In this document: one piece after another, positions 1 to 10,243 of the stretch
Position numbering within the stretch: position 1 is the first letter of the stretch
Layout: each line of letters starts with the position of its first letter
DNA from: Sordariomycetes sp. S80-01Y
Lineage: Eukaryota > Ascomycota > Sordariomycetes
Assembly: GCA_037042185.1 (NCBI GenBank)
Contig: JAXQJY010000026.1
Location: 310,001-374,000 of the forward strand
DNA length: 64,000 bases
Direction of reading: 5' to 3'
Made by a program: the position numbers and the translations under genes
Notes under the pieces: model-generated
The model's input: the letters and a program-made list of their open reading frames with translations, nothing else
What the model was told of the DNA's origin: nothing
The model's database searches: none

Positions 1-992
1 TCAATAGCGAGGGACTGGTATATTTTCATCTTGTAGTCATCCAAGTGAACCTGTAGGCGTTAAAATTTGCAAAAGGTAACACGGCGGACAGAGCCTACAG
101 GTGAATTTAAGGCTCTTGAGAGCGCAATCCAGACATCCTCGTACCCATAGGTCCAAGCCTGGAAATGGAAGACGGTGTCATCCGGATACTTCGAAACTTT
201 TCGAAGAAGTTCGGCGAGGCCGTCTGCCTTTGTTTGGAAAGGCACATTGCTTGTGAATGAGGTATCGAGGTAGATTTTGTCCAGTCGCTTGATGCTCGAG
301 GTGTATTCCACCACATTTGGATTTCGGGCAATGGCATTGACATACCACGGTTCGCTTCTGATATCTCCAGTGTACAGAATAGCCTTCCCATCTCCCTCGA
401 TCACTCTTAATGTCAGCCTGTGTGGCGTGCGAGGAGTTGGACTGTGGGACTAACAGAACATCACAGCCCCAGGGCAGTGGTTTGCATCAAGGAGGGTCAC
501 CCGGATCTCGCGACCCGGTTGCAATTCCAGGCGCGTTGGGGTATCGAGGGGAAGCGGCTTCTACACAACATCAGCCTCATGTCCGTCTCGGTTCCGAGAT
601 GGGAGTCCCACCAGAACTCTGTGGAGGTGCTTGTAGGTTTGCTGGCGCGCTTCGAGGATGCCCTTCGCATAGTTCAACCGACAGGGGTACCTCTCCAACC
701 GCAGAAGGATCTCGCGCGTGGCAGCCGAGCAGTACACGCTGGCGGATATCAGAGACATATCTCCGCTAGGATAGACCCATCAACTCACAAAGGGGATCTT
801 AGGCTCTCCAGGCCCGCGAGGTGGTCACTGTGAATGTGGCTCAGGAAGCACGCAAGTGGGGGTCTTGCAGGGGGCTGCGTCCGAAAGAAGTCAACTGTCC
901 AGATCAGTCAGAAGCAATATCGAATCTGTAAGCAGACGAGACCAACTTCGAATATCCGGGAACTCGGCCACCAAGCCGTTAAAGGTTGACAT
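1..992 (-). CDS. Artemis/SNM1-type metallo-beta-lactamase nuclease, 3' end outside window
   Basis: Six exons can be joined on the minus strand: 992-947, 894-789, 738-612, 560-455, 403-99 and 50-1 (continuing out of the window). The four introns between 895 and 404 and the one at 51-98 are 48-52 nt, and every junction keeps the frame. The start gives MSTFNGLVAEFPDIRIDFF. The SHIHSDHLAGLESL stretch is the HxHxDH zinc motif of metallo-beta-lactamase nucleases, LDANHCPGAVMFL is the next conserved motif, and LYTGDIR and KIYLDTSF fit the beta-CASP/DRMBL family (Artemis, Pso2/SNM1). Such enzymes process DNA ends and cross-links in the nucleus. About 247 residues are visible and the C-terminal part is missing, so Artemis cannot be separated from Pso2, although the short N-terminus favours Artemis-like. 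Subfamily is inference; the fold assignment is firm. Confidence 0.88.
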
Positions 993-2532
993 TGTAGGTC
1001 GAGCGTGGCCGCCAAGCGCTTAGCCGCGTCTTCGGGCAGCACGAGCGGCAGGATGGGATATGAAGCGCCACACCTGGCGTTACATTGCCAAAGCTTCAGC
1101 TGGTGTGGCGAGAAGCGAGGCGCTCGACGAGACTGGTAATGCTCGCAAAAATGTGAGGTGAGGTTGCCGCGGGAGAGATCTGGGGGCGGATCGAGGGGCC
1201 GGGGGAGGGTTTGGCGGGGCAGAGTTGGCACTGTGTACAGTCACGCTGTGCGTCACTGACGGCGGCGTTTTAGGCGAAGTAGGAGTTGTCAAGACAGTGT
1301 GCAGTAGCTGCAGTGAGTTCCCGCACTGTAGTGGCACTAAGGTACATTGACGTCCACGTTTCCTGGCTGCCCACCGTGACCGTCGCGCGCACATCAACAC
1401 CAGCGTCAACAGTCACCCGAATCGATATCTGGTAAGCGCAGAGTTACACTCCGCCTTGGTGTGCCTCCATCGCTCCCCGCGGGGTCAGACTAGGCCATCA
1501 CGAGGTGCCGAAATATTGCATTCCTCTATATTGCCGATGCGTTCTCGACTCTGGACCCTGCTCGCCTTCCCTGCAGCGCGTTGGTCGGAGAGGCATCCCA
1601 TGGAAGCAATCCATTGTAGTGCCCGTTCAGTGCGTTTGTTCCTCCTTGGTGTCCAGAACAGCTAGGAATGGGTTCGAGCCGTACAGCGGCGCCAAATTGC
1701 AAGGAGACCAACAGCCATGAGCGCCTCAGGTCGGTGGGTTGGCCTCAGCAGCGTGAAACCGGCTAATCATCCATGCCAGCGAAATCTCTGCGACTCCGTT
1801 TCGTTGTTTCGTTGCTCGTTTCGACAGTGACGAGCGAGTTACAAGTACATAAAACACCAGGCCTGTGAAACGCATCCCGCGCCCCGAACAGTGGAGCGCC
1901 TTTCCCGCGATTTCGACCAGGGCAGGTCGCCAGACTTCCAGAAGAGTACTCGAGGAATGCCAGATACAGCGGCGCGGAACTTGGCACGGACGCGACCCGT
2001 CAGTGCTTAAGGGATCGCGGAGCGCTGGCCCGGCCTACTGGGGCGACTATGATCGGGTTCGGAGATGGCCTCCGCGTCCGCTTCGGGAAGATGAGCATCG
2101 ATCGACTGGGGTACCGACGCGCGTACGCCAGCCGAAACGGACACAGAAACATTTGCAATGACCGGATTTGCAAATGATCAAAGACCTCACAGAGACAGTC
2201 TTCGAAGAGCAACTCGTGAAAAGCTTCCGTTGCGGTCCTGAGTCAGCGTCTCATCTATACACCTAGTTGGAGGTGGCCACGGGTCCAGACGCGCTATGTG
2301 TGTTCCTGCAGCGGAGCGTGGAGGCTCGCTCCGTCGTCAAGGGTGCATTGCCCACCCCTGCAATGTCTATCTGTATGCAACTGATTGCAGCTTCCTGGCG
2401 CTTGACGCCGCTCCAGAACCCTCCTATCAGGGAACTCGGATTGCAACGCAGCAGCTCCGTTGCCGTTTCGTTTTGGGTTCGAACCCAGCCTTGCAAGTAA
2501 CCATGCCCGACTTGGCAACCTTAGAAGGTTGC
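993..2532. other. Divergent intergenic region upstream of the nuclease and CDH genes
   Basis: No convincing gene. The open frames here are short and mutually overlapping and have no recognisable domain. It must hold the promoter of the minus-strand nuclease gene and the upstream control region of CDH. A single GGCTAA hexamer (1761-1766) resembles the Xyr1/XlnR core, but one hexamer is not evidence of control. Confidence 0.5.
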
Positions 2533-2539
2533 TATATAA
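2533..2539 (+). promoter_or_regulatory. TATA box of the CDH gene
   Basis: A perfect TATATAA lies 71 nt before the CDH start codon. This is a typical spacing for a strongly inducible secreted-enzyme gene in filamentous fungi with a short leader. The assignment rests on motif and position only. Confidence 0.55.
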
Positions 2540-2609
2540 CCACCGAGGGTGCCATGCTATTGTGTGCTCGTTAGTTCTGTGAACGCATCTTCCCGTCGAG
2601 CCCCTCATC

Positions 2610-5260
2610 ATGTGGTCTCTTGCTGCATCGGCGCTTTTGGCGCTGGCGCCTTGTAAGTCTAGCATGGTTCTGTAGAGAGAATCCCCCACTAACGTGATCA
2701 GTCACTCAGCTGGTCTCCGCTCAAACCGCCGCCCCTACGTCGTACGAGGACCCCGAGACTGGTATCATCTTCAACACCTGGACTGCACCCTCAACCGACA
2801 TTACCTACGGTTTTGCTCTGCCCTCCGACGCTCTTGATGTCGACGCAACAGAGTATATCGGCTACATCGTGAGTAAACGACCTGTCTTGAACTGGCAAAA
2901 CTGACCCTGCTTAGCGATGTGGCTCGACTGAGGGTGAAGGCACCGGCTGGTGCGGTCTGTCGCTGGGCGGCCTGATGACCAACAATCTGCTTGTAACAGT
3001 CTACCCTCACGAGGGTGACGTCCTGACTGCCCTCATGTGGGCGACTGGCTACGAGATGCCCGAACCGTACGCCGGCGAGGCCGAGATCACCCAGGTTCGC
3101 TCGAGCATCGACGCCGACGGCTACGAGCTCATCTACCGCTGCGTCGGCTGCCTTGCGTGGAACCACGATGGCAGCACTGGCGGCCCAGCTACCTCCTCTG
3201 GTGGTATGATGCTTGGATGGGCCTGGTCATCCGAGAGCCCAACCAACCCCTCCTGCCCTGCCGATGTCGTTGTTGCTCAGCATGACACCCAGTTCATCTA
3301 CCGCGGCAGCTTCTCCGAGGAAATCGCGAACCCCTCCTACGGGGAATGGACAGCCCTCGCGACTGGCGTTGTCCCTGGTGACTGTGACAGCGAGCCGCCT
3401 CCATCGACCACCACTACCGCCATCCCCACCGGCACCGGCATCCCTGTGCCCACCGGTACCAGTTACGACTACATCGTCATTGGCGGCGGCGCAGGTGGCA
3501 TTCCCGTGGCCGACAAGCTTAGCGAGGCTGGCAACAGCGTTCTTCTCATCGAGAAGGGCCCCGTTTCCACCGGTCAGTGGGGTGGTGAGTGGAAGCCCGA
3601 GTGGCTCGAGGGCACTGACCTCACGCGGTTCGATGTTCCCGGTCTCTGCAACCAGATCTGGGTTGACTCTGCCGGCATTGCTTGCCGTGACACCGACCAG
3701 ATGGCTGGCTGTCTCCTCGGTGGTGGCACCGCCATTAATGCCGGTCTCTGGTGGCGCCCCAAGGATGAGGACTGGGACTACAACTTCCCCGAGGGCTGGA
3801 AGGCCTCTGACATGGAGGCTGCCGAGGAGCGCGTCTTCTCCCGTATTCCTGGAAACCGCATCACCTCTGCCGACGGCGTCCGCTACCGCGACGAGGGCTA
3901 CCAGGTTCTGTCCAGCGCTCTTGGCGAGGCTGGCTGGACCGAGACCAACTTCCTGGAGGAGCCCAACGCCAAGAAGGAGACCTACGGACGCTCTCCCTTC
4001 ATGTTCAACGAGGACGCCGAGCGTGGCGGTCCTCTCAACACCTACCTCGCCTCCGCCGCCCAGCGCAGCAACTTTGACATGTGGACCAACACCCAGGTCA
4101 GGCGCGTCGTCCGCGAGCGCGGCCACGTCACCGGTGTCGAGGTTGAGAACTACTCTGGCGACGGCTACGTCGGCACCGTGTCTCTCACCGAGGACACCGG
4201 CCGTGTCATTGTCTCTGCCGGTACCTTTGGCTCTGCCAAGCTGCTTCTCCGCTCTGGTATCGGTCCTCAAGACCAGCTGGAAGTTGTTGCCGGTTCTGCC
4301 ATTGACGGCGACACGATGATCGCTGAGGACCAGTGGATCAACCTTCCCGTCGGCTACAACCTCGAGGACCACACCAACACGGACACCGTCATCGCGCACC
4401 CCGACGTCGTCTTCTACGATTTCTACGAGGCGTACGACGACCCCATTCCCGCGGACCGTGATGCCTACCTCGACGACCGCTCCGGCATTCTTGCCCAGGC
4501 CGCTCCCAACATCGGCCCCGTCTTCTTCGACGAGATCGAGGGCGCTGACGGCATCACCCGCTCTCTCCAGTGGACTGCCCGCGTGGAGGCTTCCCTGGGC
4601 CACAATAACACCAAGGCCATGACCATGTCGCAGTACCTCGGCCGCGGTGCCAAGTCGCGCGGACGCATGACCATCACCAACGGACTCAACACTGTTGTCT
4701 CCACCGTCCCGTACCTGCGCGACGATGAGGACACCGAGGCTGTCATTGCCGGCATTGAGCGTCTTCAGGAGGCTCTCTCCGGTTATGAAGGCATCACCTG
4801 GTTGTCGCCCGGCCCCGACGAGACCGCCCGCGAGTTTGTCGAGAACGTGAGTCGGCTCCTCCGCTACCAAGTGCCCTGAAGTGTGCTAATAGATTTCTAG
4901 ATGCTCGTGTCGCCCTCCAACCGCCGCGCCAACCACTGGATCGGCACCAACAAGATGGGCACCCAGGACGGCCGTCAGAACGGCGGTGACGCCGTGGTGG
5001 ACCTGAACACCAAGGTCTGGGGCACCGACAACCTCTTCGTCGTGGACGCGTCCATCTTCCCCGGCATGATCACCACCAACCCGTCCGCGTACATCGTCAC
5101 TGTTGCCGAGCGCGCCGCCGAGCGCATTCTGGCCCTCGACCCTGCCAGTCCCGGCAGCATGTACTCCCAGTGTGGTGGTCAGACCTGGAACGGAAACTAC
5201 AAGTGCGCCAGCGGGCTGAAGTGTACCTTTGTGGACAAGTACTACTCGCAGTGCCTGTAA
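2610..5260 (+). CDS. cdh: Cellobiose dehydrogenase with haem domain, GMC flavodehydrogenase and CBM1
   Basis: Exons are 2610-2652, 2702-2868, 2915-4846 and 4901-5260 (833 aa). The first intron has a clear CACTAAC branch site. A signal peptide (residues about 1-21, ending VSA) precedes the AA8 cytochrome domain. The likely axial haem ligands are Met91 (MTNNLL) and His193 (AQHDTQF). A Ser/Thr/Pro linker (about 228-253) joins it to the AA3_1 GMC dehydrogenase, which has the FAD motif IVIGGGAGG near 257-265 and the catalytic pair His726 (RANHW) and Asn774 (TTNPS). The last 32 residues are a CBM1 cellulose-binding module with spaced Cys and aromatic residues. The enzyme oxidises cellobiose outside the cell and passes electrons to AA9 LPMOs; an AA9 gene lies downstream at 12641. 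The linker before the CBM1 is only about 10 residues. Cytochrome plus CBM1 is the class IIA layout of ascomycetes. Confidence 0.96.
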
Positions 5261-5642
5261 GCCAGACGGAGTCTTTTCTTGTAAATATTGGAAGTACATA
5301 GCACAATCGCATATGCATTGTCAAATCTGCGGCCTCGACGAGTGAGATCATAAGTTAGTCAGGACTGTCCTTCTCCCACGCCGGGTCCGAGTCTCCGGAG
5401 TTGTGGGGCCGTCCCGGAGCTCACCTCCGGCGTCTATAGACGTGTACCACTGAAGAGGACAGACGACGGACAAGCTGCGTCACATATGTAGGTTTCGCTC
5501 GAGTCAACGTTATGCTTATTTCCTCCCCCGCGAGTGAGAAACACGACGCGAACCACAACGACGTCAGAAGCTCGAAGCTCCCCACGATGAGGATTGACGT
5601 CAACGACACCTCACATCTCGATGAATACAACGGCTGCTCACT
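5261..5642. other. Intergenic region between CDH and phosphomannose isomerase genes
   Basis: About 0.4 kb holding the CDH 3' end and the promoter of the next gene. No coding signal was seen. Confidence 0.5.
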
Positions 5643-5648
5643 TATAAG
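5643..5648 (+). promoter_or_regulatory. TATA-like element of the phosphomannose isomerase gene
   Basis: TATAAG lies about 100 nt before the start codon at 5750. Supported by motif and spacing only. Confidence 0.35.
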
Positions 5649-5749
5649 TCAACACTGCAATGCCTTACGCTTCCCTCAAGGTTCTCATAACGACTCACAT
5701 TTACCACATTTCCTGATCTCGGCCAATCCCTAGCACAGACATCGCCGAC

Positions 5750-7024
5750 ATGTCGACACCACTACAGCCCCTTTACCGTCTAACATGCGGCTGCAACTCC
5801 TACGACTGGGGCAAGATGGGCACGTCCTCCCTCGCAGCCCACCTCTGCTCCCTCACGCCAGGATTTGTCCCTGACAATGCGGCCCCGATGACCAAGTTCA
5901 CCCCCAAGGACGACCAGCCCTATGCTGAGATGTGGATGGGCACCTACCCGACTCTCCCCTCCTACGTCCTCTCCACCTCGGAGCCCCTGCAGGGAGTCAT
6001 AGACAGATACCCGGAGGAGCTGCTGGGGAAGGGTGTCATCGAAAAGTTTGGTCACACGCAGCTGCCTTTCCTTCCCAAGATCCTCAGCGCGGGAAAGGCC
6101 CTCCAGCTCCAGGTCCACCCGAACAAGGAGTTCGCGGCGAAGAAGCACAAGGAGAAGCCGGATCAGTTCTCCGACCCGAATCACAAGCCTGAGATCGCGC
6201 TGGCGCTCACGGAATTTGAGGCCTTTGTCGGCTTCAAGCCCCTGGCCGCAATTGCGGAGCTGTTGAAGGTGCCGGAGCTGAAGCATCTGAGGAAGACGGG
6301 TGACGCAACCACGGGCGCGTTCAAGAATGAAGATCTGAGGGCCGTGGTGCATGGCATCCTCAGCGCTGACGAGGGTGTTATCAAGAACACGTACGAAGCC
6401 ATCATGAAGTTGCCAGAGTCGACTTTCAAGGCCCCCCACAACGACAAGATCCAGAAGTTGGCGCCTCGGTTGGCAAAGCAGTACGCCAAGTCAGATCCCG
6501 GCGTCCTGGTCGCCCTGCTGACGATGAACTACCTTGTGCTGCAACCCGGCGAGGCGCTGTACATCCCCGCCGACGGCATCCACGCGTACCTTTCCGGCGA
6601 CATCGTGGAGTGCATGGCGCGCTCCGACAACGTCCTCAACACCGGCTTCTGCCCCGCCGCGTCCCGGGACAGCGTCGACGAGTTCTGCTCCGTGCTGACC
6701 TTCTCGCCGCACAGCAAGGAGCAGTGCATGCTAAAGGCCAAGAAGTACTGGCGGAGCGAGAAGGGAAAGACCACCGTCTACGCGCCGCCGCTGAGCGAGT
6801 TCAATGTGTTGCAGACGGAGCTGAAGGCTGGTGAGGAGGAGGTTCTTGGAAAGGGAGGCGCCGGGATCATCGTCATCACAAAAGGAGGTGGCAAGTTCGT
6901 CATTGACAGCGAGGAGACTGAGTTTAGTGAGGGTCATATTTTCTTCCTTGCTCAGGGGAAGAGCATGAGAATCTCTGCCGGAGACAAGGGCCTGCTCATG
7001 AACACGAGCTACGTAGAAAACTAA
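5750..7024 (+). CDS. pmi40: Mannose-6-phosphate isomerase (type I)
   Basis: An uninterrupted 424-aa frame, the usual length for fungal PMI. It interconverts fructose-6-phosphate and mannose-6-phosphate in the cytosol and so feeds GDP-mannose for N-/O-glycans and cell-wall mannan. The zinc ligands of the family are present: Gln121 and His123 in LQLQVHPNK, Glu148 in NHKPEIALAL and His278 in IPADGIHAYLSGD. The active-site Arg291 lies in MARSDNVLNTGF. The family start signature CGCNSYDWGK is at residues 13-22. This is a housekeeping gene sitting among secreted enzymes. Its stop codon is a single base from the stop codon of the opposing pectin methylesterase gene, so the two transcripts must overlap or terminate very sharply. 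Confidence 0.96.
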   Translation: MSTPLQPLYRLTCGCNSYDWGKMGTSSLAAHLCSLTPGFVPDNAAPMTKFTPKDDQPYAEMWMGTYPTLPSYVLSTSEPLQGVIDRYPEELLGKGVIEKFGHTQLPFLPKILSAGKALQLQVHPNKEFAAKKHKEKPDQFSDPNHKPEIALALTEFEAFVGFKPLAAIAELLKVPELKHLRKTGDATTGAFKNEDLRAVVHGILSADEGVIKNTYEAIMKLPESTFKAPHNDKIQKLAPRLAKQYAKSDPGVLVALLTMNYLVLQPGEALYIPADGIHAYLSGDIVECMARSDNVLNTGFCPAASRDSVDEFCSVLTFSPHSKEQCMLKAKKYWRSEKGKTTVYAPPLSEFNVLQTELKAGEEEVLGKGGAGIIVITKGGGKFVIDSEETEFSEGHIFFLAQGKSMRISAGDKGLLMNTSYVEN

Positions 7025-7025
7025 A

Positions 7026-8030
7026 TCAAGAGCTGCCAGCATCAGCGCCACCACCAGCGTAGTAGCTTGCATCAAACCATCCCTCGCTTTCGTAACTTCC
7101 CAGAACCTCGCTGATGGAAACCGGAGCATCCATAGCAACGGCCCAGTCCACTCTCGGCCCTTGCGCACCCGCACCGGTGTTGCCATACTCGCCGTAGTAG
7201 ACGGTGCTCGTGTCATCTCCCTCCCTCCAGGGCGCCCAACCCGCCGAGTTGATAACGTCACTCATCTCCGTGCGCTGGAAGACCACCCTAGCGTAGTCCC
7301 TCCACGGCCTGCCCAGGTAGTACGCACCAGCGGGGACGTTGTCGCCCTCCACGCCGCTGACGGTGCAGTAGTCAAAGGCGTAGAAGCTGTCGTTCTCGCT
7401 GTCTCTGCCGTGAGCAGTGATGTAGCCGATCGACTTCTCCACGCAGCGGATGTCGCAGCGCTCGAACCAGGCGATGGCGCGCTGGCCGAAGATGAAGTCG
7501 GTAGCGCCGATGATCTGACTGTCGAGGTAGATCTGGCGGCCCTCGTTGGCGAGGACCGTGTCCTGGAAGCCGATGAACTTGGAGCCGTAGAAGCCCGAGT
7601 CGCTGTAGGCCGAGAGGGCGATCGCCTGGCTTCCCTCGCCGTACGAGTTCTCCACGTTGACGTTGTAGAGCCTGAAGTTGGGCGTCTTGACCCGCAGGGT
7701 GCCGGTCTGGTCGTTGTTGAGCCCGTCTGCTTGGGACAGGTCGTAGGTGATGGTGACGGTGTTGGCCGCGAAGGAGCTGTCGTCCTCGGTGTAGCCGTAG
7801 ATGTTGAACTGGGAAGCTGCGCGCTCGGACACGAGGACCTGTTCCTTGTACGTTCCCGGCTCGATGAAGATGCACTGGACGTCCGTTGAGGATGAGTCGA
7901 GGGAGTCCACGGCAGCTTGGACGGTTGAGTGTTGACTGGGGACGCTGATGCAGCCTTCAGGTGCCGAGGTGCGGGATGCGGCGAGGACGGTGCCAGCCAT
8001 AAGGCTGAGGGAGGTGATGGAGGCCTTCAT
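7026..8030 (-). CDS. Secreted pectin methylesterase (CE8)
   Basis: An intronless 334-aa protein with an N-terminal signal peptide (MKASITSLSLMAGTVLAAS). It removes methyl esters from homogalacturonan outside the cell, preparing pectin for polygalacturonases and lyases. Family motifs are in order: GFQDTV with Gln156 and Asp157, ATDFIFG with Asp178, and LGRPWRDYARVVF with Arg241 and Trp243. These are the oxyanion, acid/base, nucleophile and substrate-binding residues of CE8. The C-terminus ends in a short Gly/Ala/Ser tail with no carbohydrate-binding module. It is convergent with the phosphomannose isomerase gene. A TATAAG lies 78 nt upstream. Confidence 0.95.
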   Translation of the reverse strand: MKASITSLSLMAGTVLAASRTSAPEGCISVPSQHSTVQAAVDSLDSSSTDVQCIFIEPGTYKEQVLVSERAASQFNIYGYTEDDSSFAANTVTITYDLSQADGLNNDQTGTLRVKTPNFRLYNVNVENSYGEGSQAIALSAYSDSGFYGSKFIGFQDTVLANEGRQIYLDSQIIGATDFIFGQRAIAWFERCDIRCVEKSIGYITAHGRDSENDSFYAFDYCTVSGVEGDNVPAGAYYLGRPWRDYARVVFQRTEMSDVINSAGWAPWREGDDTSTVYYGEYGNTGAGAQGPRVDWAVAMDAPVSISEVLGSYESEGWFDASYYAGGGADAGSS

Positions 8031-8107
8031 AGTGAGCAGAAATGTTTGTTGAGAAATCTGTTGCTATCCTGGTAAAACTACTAGTTAACGATGGATCACC
8101 TCTTCGT

Positions 8108-8113
8108 CTTATA
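8108..8113 (-). promoter_or_regulatory. TATA-like element of the pectin methylesterase gene
   Basis: On the minus strand the sequence reads GTGTATAAGAC, 78 nt before the start codon at 8030. This is a plausible core promoter judged by position. Confidence 0.4.
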
Positions 8114-8728
8114 CACATGTCGTCGGAAACGACCAGCCTGCCATTGCCAGCTCGGGACTTGCGCTTCCCCAGCCCTTCCCCAGACCCTCGAATGCCGTAA
8201 ACTCTCCCACCTCGCGATGCCGTTAGTGCCGTGGAATCTCTCCCACAACGGCCCGTAATTGGTGGATCTCTGAATTCCTTTTAGAGTGCAGCATTAAGGC
8301 TCGTACCCCGGGATGATCCCTGGCAGATCACGTCGGGCCAAAGGCCAGAACGTCATGCGTGGAAAGAAAACGCAGCCGCCGGACAATTCGCCCTGCGTTC
8401 TGGAAACGTCAACGGCGGCCTCTTTTCCGTTTCTCTCTTCAGGGGTTAGCGGCGCTTTAGGCTGAATTGGGAGGGGGCTTGTTTCGCGATGGTTTGGCTT
8501 GGACAGGGGTGGGAATTAAGGGGATGGGGCTTTCTGCTTCAGGGACTGTGTAAGTGGGCCCTGGCTACGAGATTTGTGTCTAGGGAGAACACATCGTTTG
8601 GGACGGCGCAGGGTGATGTTTATATGGAACATGTTATGTTTATATAATGTTTACAGTGTTGTGACGGGCTGACAGCCGCGATTTGCCAGCCAAAGCAGAG
8701 CACACGACGCTGATCAGCAGGGAGTCAA
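8114..8728. other. Intergenic region upstream of the pectin methylesterase gene
   Basis: No gene seen. It contains the upstream control region of the esterase gene and the 3' end of the transporter gene, which runs in the same direction. Confidence 0.5.
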
Positions 8729-10243
8729 TCACAAACTCGTCTCGTAAAGGCTTTTCGCACGTATCCTCTCTCCAAATACCCAGAAGCACCATGGCATCGG
8801 CGCGAGGCAAGCGCTGCAGCCGGCCAATATGGTGGTCGCCCACCCAGCGCCCAGATCCTGGAACATCCGGAGGGCAAACATGGGAAAGGCAAAGCTGAAC
8901 GTGTAGCGACAGAACATCATGGCGCTCGAGGCCGACGCGCCGTACAGCGGCCCGTACGTGTCCAGCATGAAGAGACACGCGCTGGCGTAGACGAGCATGG
9001 ACGATAACATGGTCAGACCTTGGAATAAGACGGGTACGATCCAGTGGATGCGGTACTGCGCGGTCCAGCCTGCTACCAGGAGGCTAGCGGGTTGTAGGAA
9101 GCTGCCTACCATGGCAGCAATGAGGCGATGTTCGGGCGGTAGAGGCTCGCTCCGCGATCTCTGCCATTCCAGCAGTCTCGGCTGGTAGTACAGCCTATCT
9201 ACAGCGACGAAGGGGCAGCATGCAATGAGACTGCCGAGCGCGATTCCAAGATACGTGAGCGACTGGCCCGCGTGTCCAAAGCCATAGTAGTGTTCGAATA
9301 TCCAGGGGATGGAGATAACAAACGTGAACAGAATGCCAAAGACGAGACCATTGTAAAGCGAGACTAGCGTCACGATGGGCTCGGTGAAGAGCATGTGCAG
9401 CGGCCTGGAGATGAGCACCTTGAAGAAATACCGGATCTGTCTGGAGGCCGACGTGCGTTGGGATCCCGTGTCCGCCAGGCCCGAGCGCACCGCACGGCGT
9501 CGCAGGATGATCTTCTTATACGTCTCCCTCATGAACAGCAGAGGCACGTAGAAGACGACTGCCACGATCACGGGCACCCACATAGTCCACCTCCACGAGG
9601 CATTCTGAACGAGGAAGCCCCCAACCAGGGGGGCGAAGCCCGCCGCGAGCGACGGCAGGGAGTAGTACACGCCCAGGCTCGACCCGCGATGCTGCGAAGG
9701 TGTGTAGTCCAGAATGCTGGCGGAGGCGTTGCTGATGTTGGGAGAGGCGAACACGCCGGCGAAGAAGCGGCAGACGGCGAGGCTGGTGATGTCCTCGGCG
9801 AAGGAGGACCCGAGCATGAACAAGCCGAATACGGGCGTCGTGGACACGAAGACAGCCTTGCGCCCGTACGCTTCCGACAGGGGCGCGCCGACGAGCGGTC
9901 CCAAGGCCATTCCAAGATTATACAGCGACAGCGGCAAGACGGCCACAACCTCCCCGGACAGATGGAACTGGTCCATGACAGCCTCCTGCGCAGGCGCGTA
10001 GATGGAACCGCCAAAGGCACTGACGAATGCAAGCGCCGACAGGACAGCTATGCTGCCCAGACGCTCGAACGCAGAGAAATTGCGCGGGTTGTCTGGGTCG
10101 TCGGGCCCGGTCCAGTCGTACGCGGCGTCCATCCGCGAAATGATCTGGTGGGTTGTGTAAGGCGTCACCGCGGCGCACTGACAGCCGCCCGGCGTCCGCT
10201 GTGCCATCTCCGGGCGTGCCTCGAGAGAGCGCGGTGCGGCCAT
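8729..10243 (-). CDS. MFS transporter of the DHA1 drug/polyamine proton antiporter type
   Basis: An intronless 504-aa protein with about 12 hydrophobic segments. A hydrophilic N-terminus (about 65 residues) contains the DPDNPRNFS signature that precedes TM1 in fungal Tpo1/Flu1-type DHA1 carriers. The loop after TM2 reads GPLVGAPLSEAYGRKAVF, matching the family motif A region, and YTPSQHRGSSLGVYYSLPSL fits the antiporter motif near TM5. It probably exports small toxic compounds or polyamines across the plasma membrane; the substrate cannot be read from sequence. No biosynthetic genes flank it, so a cluster-specific exporter role is not supported. Confidence 0.9.
   Translation of the reverse strand: MAAPRSLEARPEMAQRTPGGCQCAAVTPYTTHQIISRMDAAYDWTGPDDPDNPRNFSAFERLGSIAVLSALAFVSAFGGSIYAPAQEAVMDQFHLSGEVVAVLPLSLYNLGMALGPLVGAPLSEAYGRKAVFVSTTPVFGLFMLGSSFAEDITSLAVCRFFAGVFASPNISNASASILDYTPSQHRGSSLGVYYSLPSLAAGFAPLVGGFLVQNASWRWTMWVPVIVAVVFYVPLLFMRETYKKIILRRRAVRSGLADTGSQRTSASRQIRYFFKVLISRPLHMLFTEPIVTLVSLYNGLVFGILFTFVISIPWIFEHYYGFGHAGQSLTYLGIALGSLIACCPFVAVDRLYYQPRLLEWQRSRSEPLPPEHRLIAAMVGSFLQPASLLVAGWTAQYRIHWIVPVLFQGLTMLSSMLVYASACLFMLDTYGPLYGASASSAMMFCRYTFSFAFPMFALRMFQDLGAGWATTILAGCSACLAPMPWCFWVFGERIRAKSLYETSL

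Noticed and set aside
1761-1766. GGCTAA as an Xyr1/XlnR site for CDH
   Set aside because: A single hexamer about 850 nt upstream is expected by chance; not reported as a regulatory site.
2460-2500. tRNA-like T-arm (GGGTTCGAACCC)
   Set aside because: The palindrome does not give a 5-bp T-stem with a 7-nt loop, and no acceptor, D or anticodon arms fit around it.
3227-4870. 547-codon open frame antisense to CDH
   Set aside because: It is the mirror of a GC3-rich coding exon. The peptide is Val/Gly/Leu-rich with no domain, while the sense strand has a complete, recognisable enzyme.
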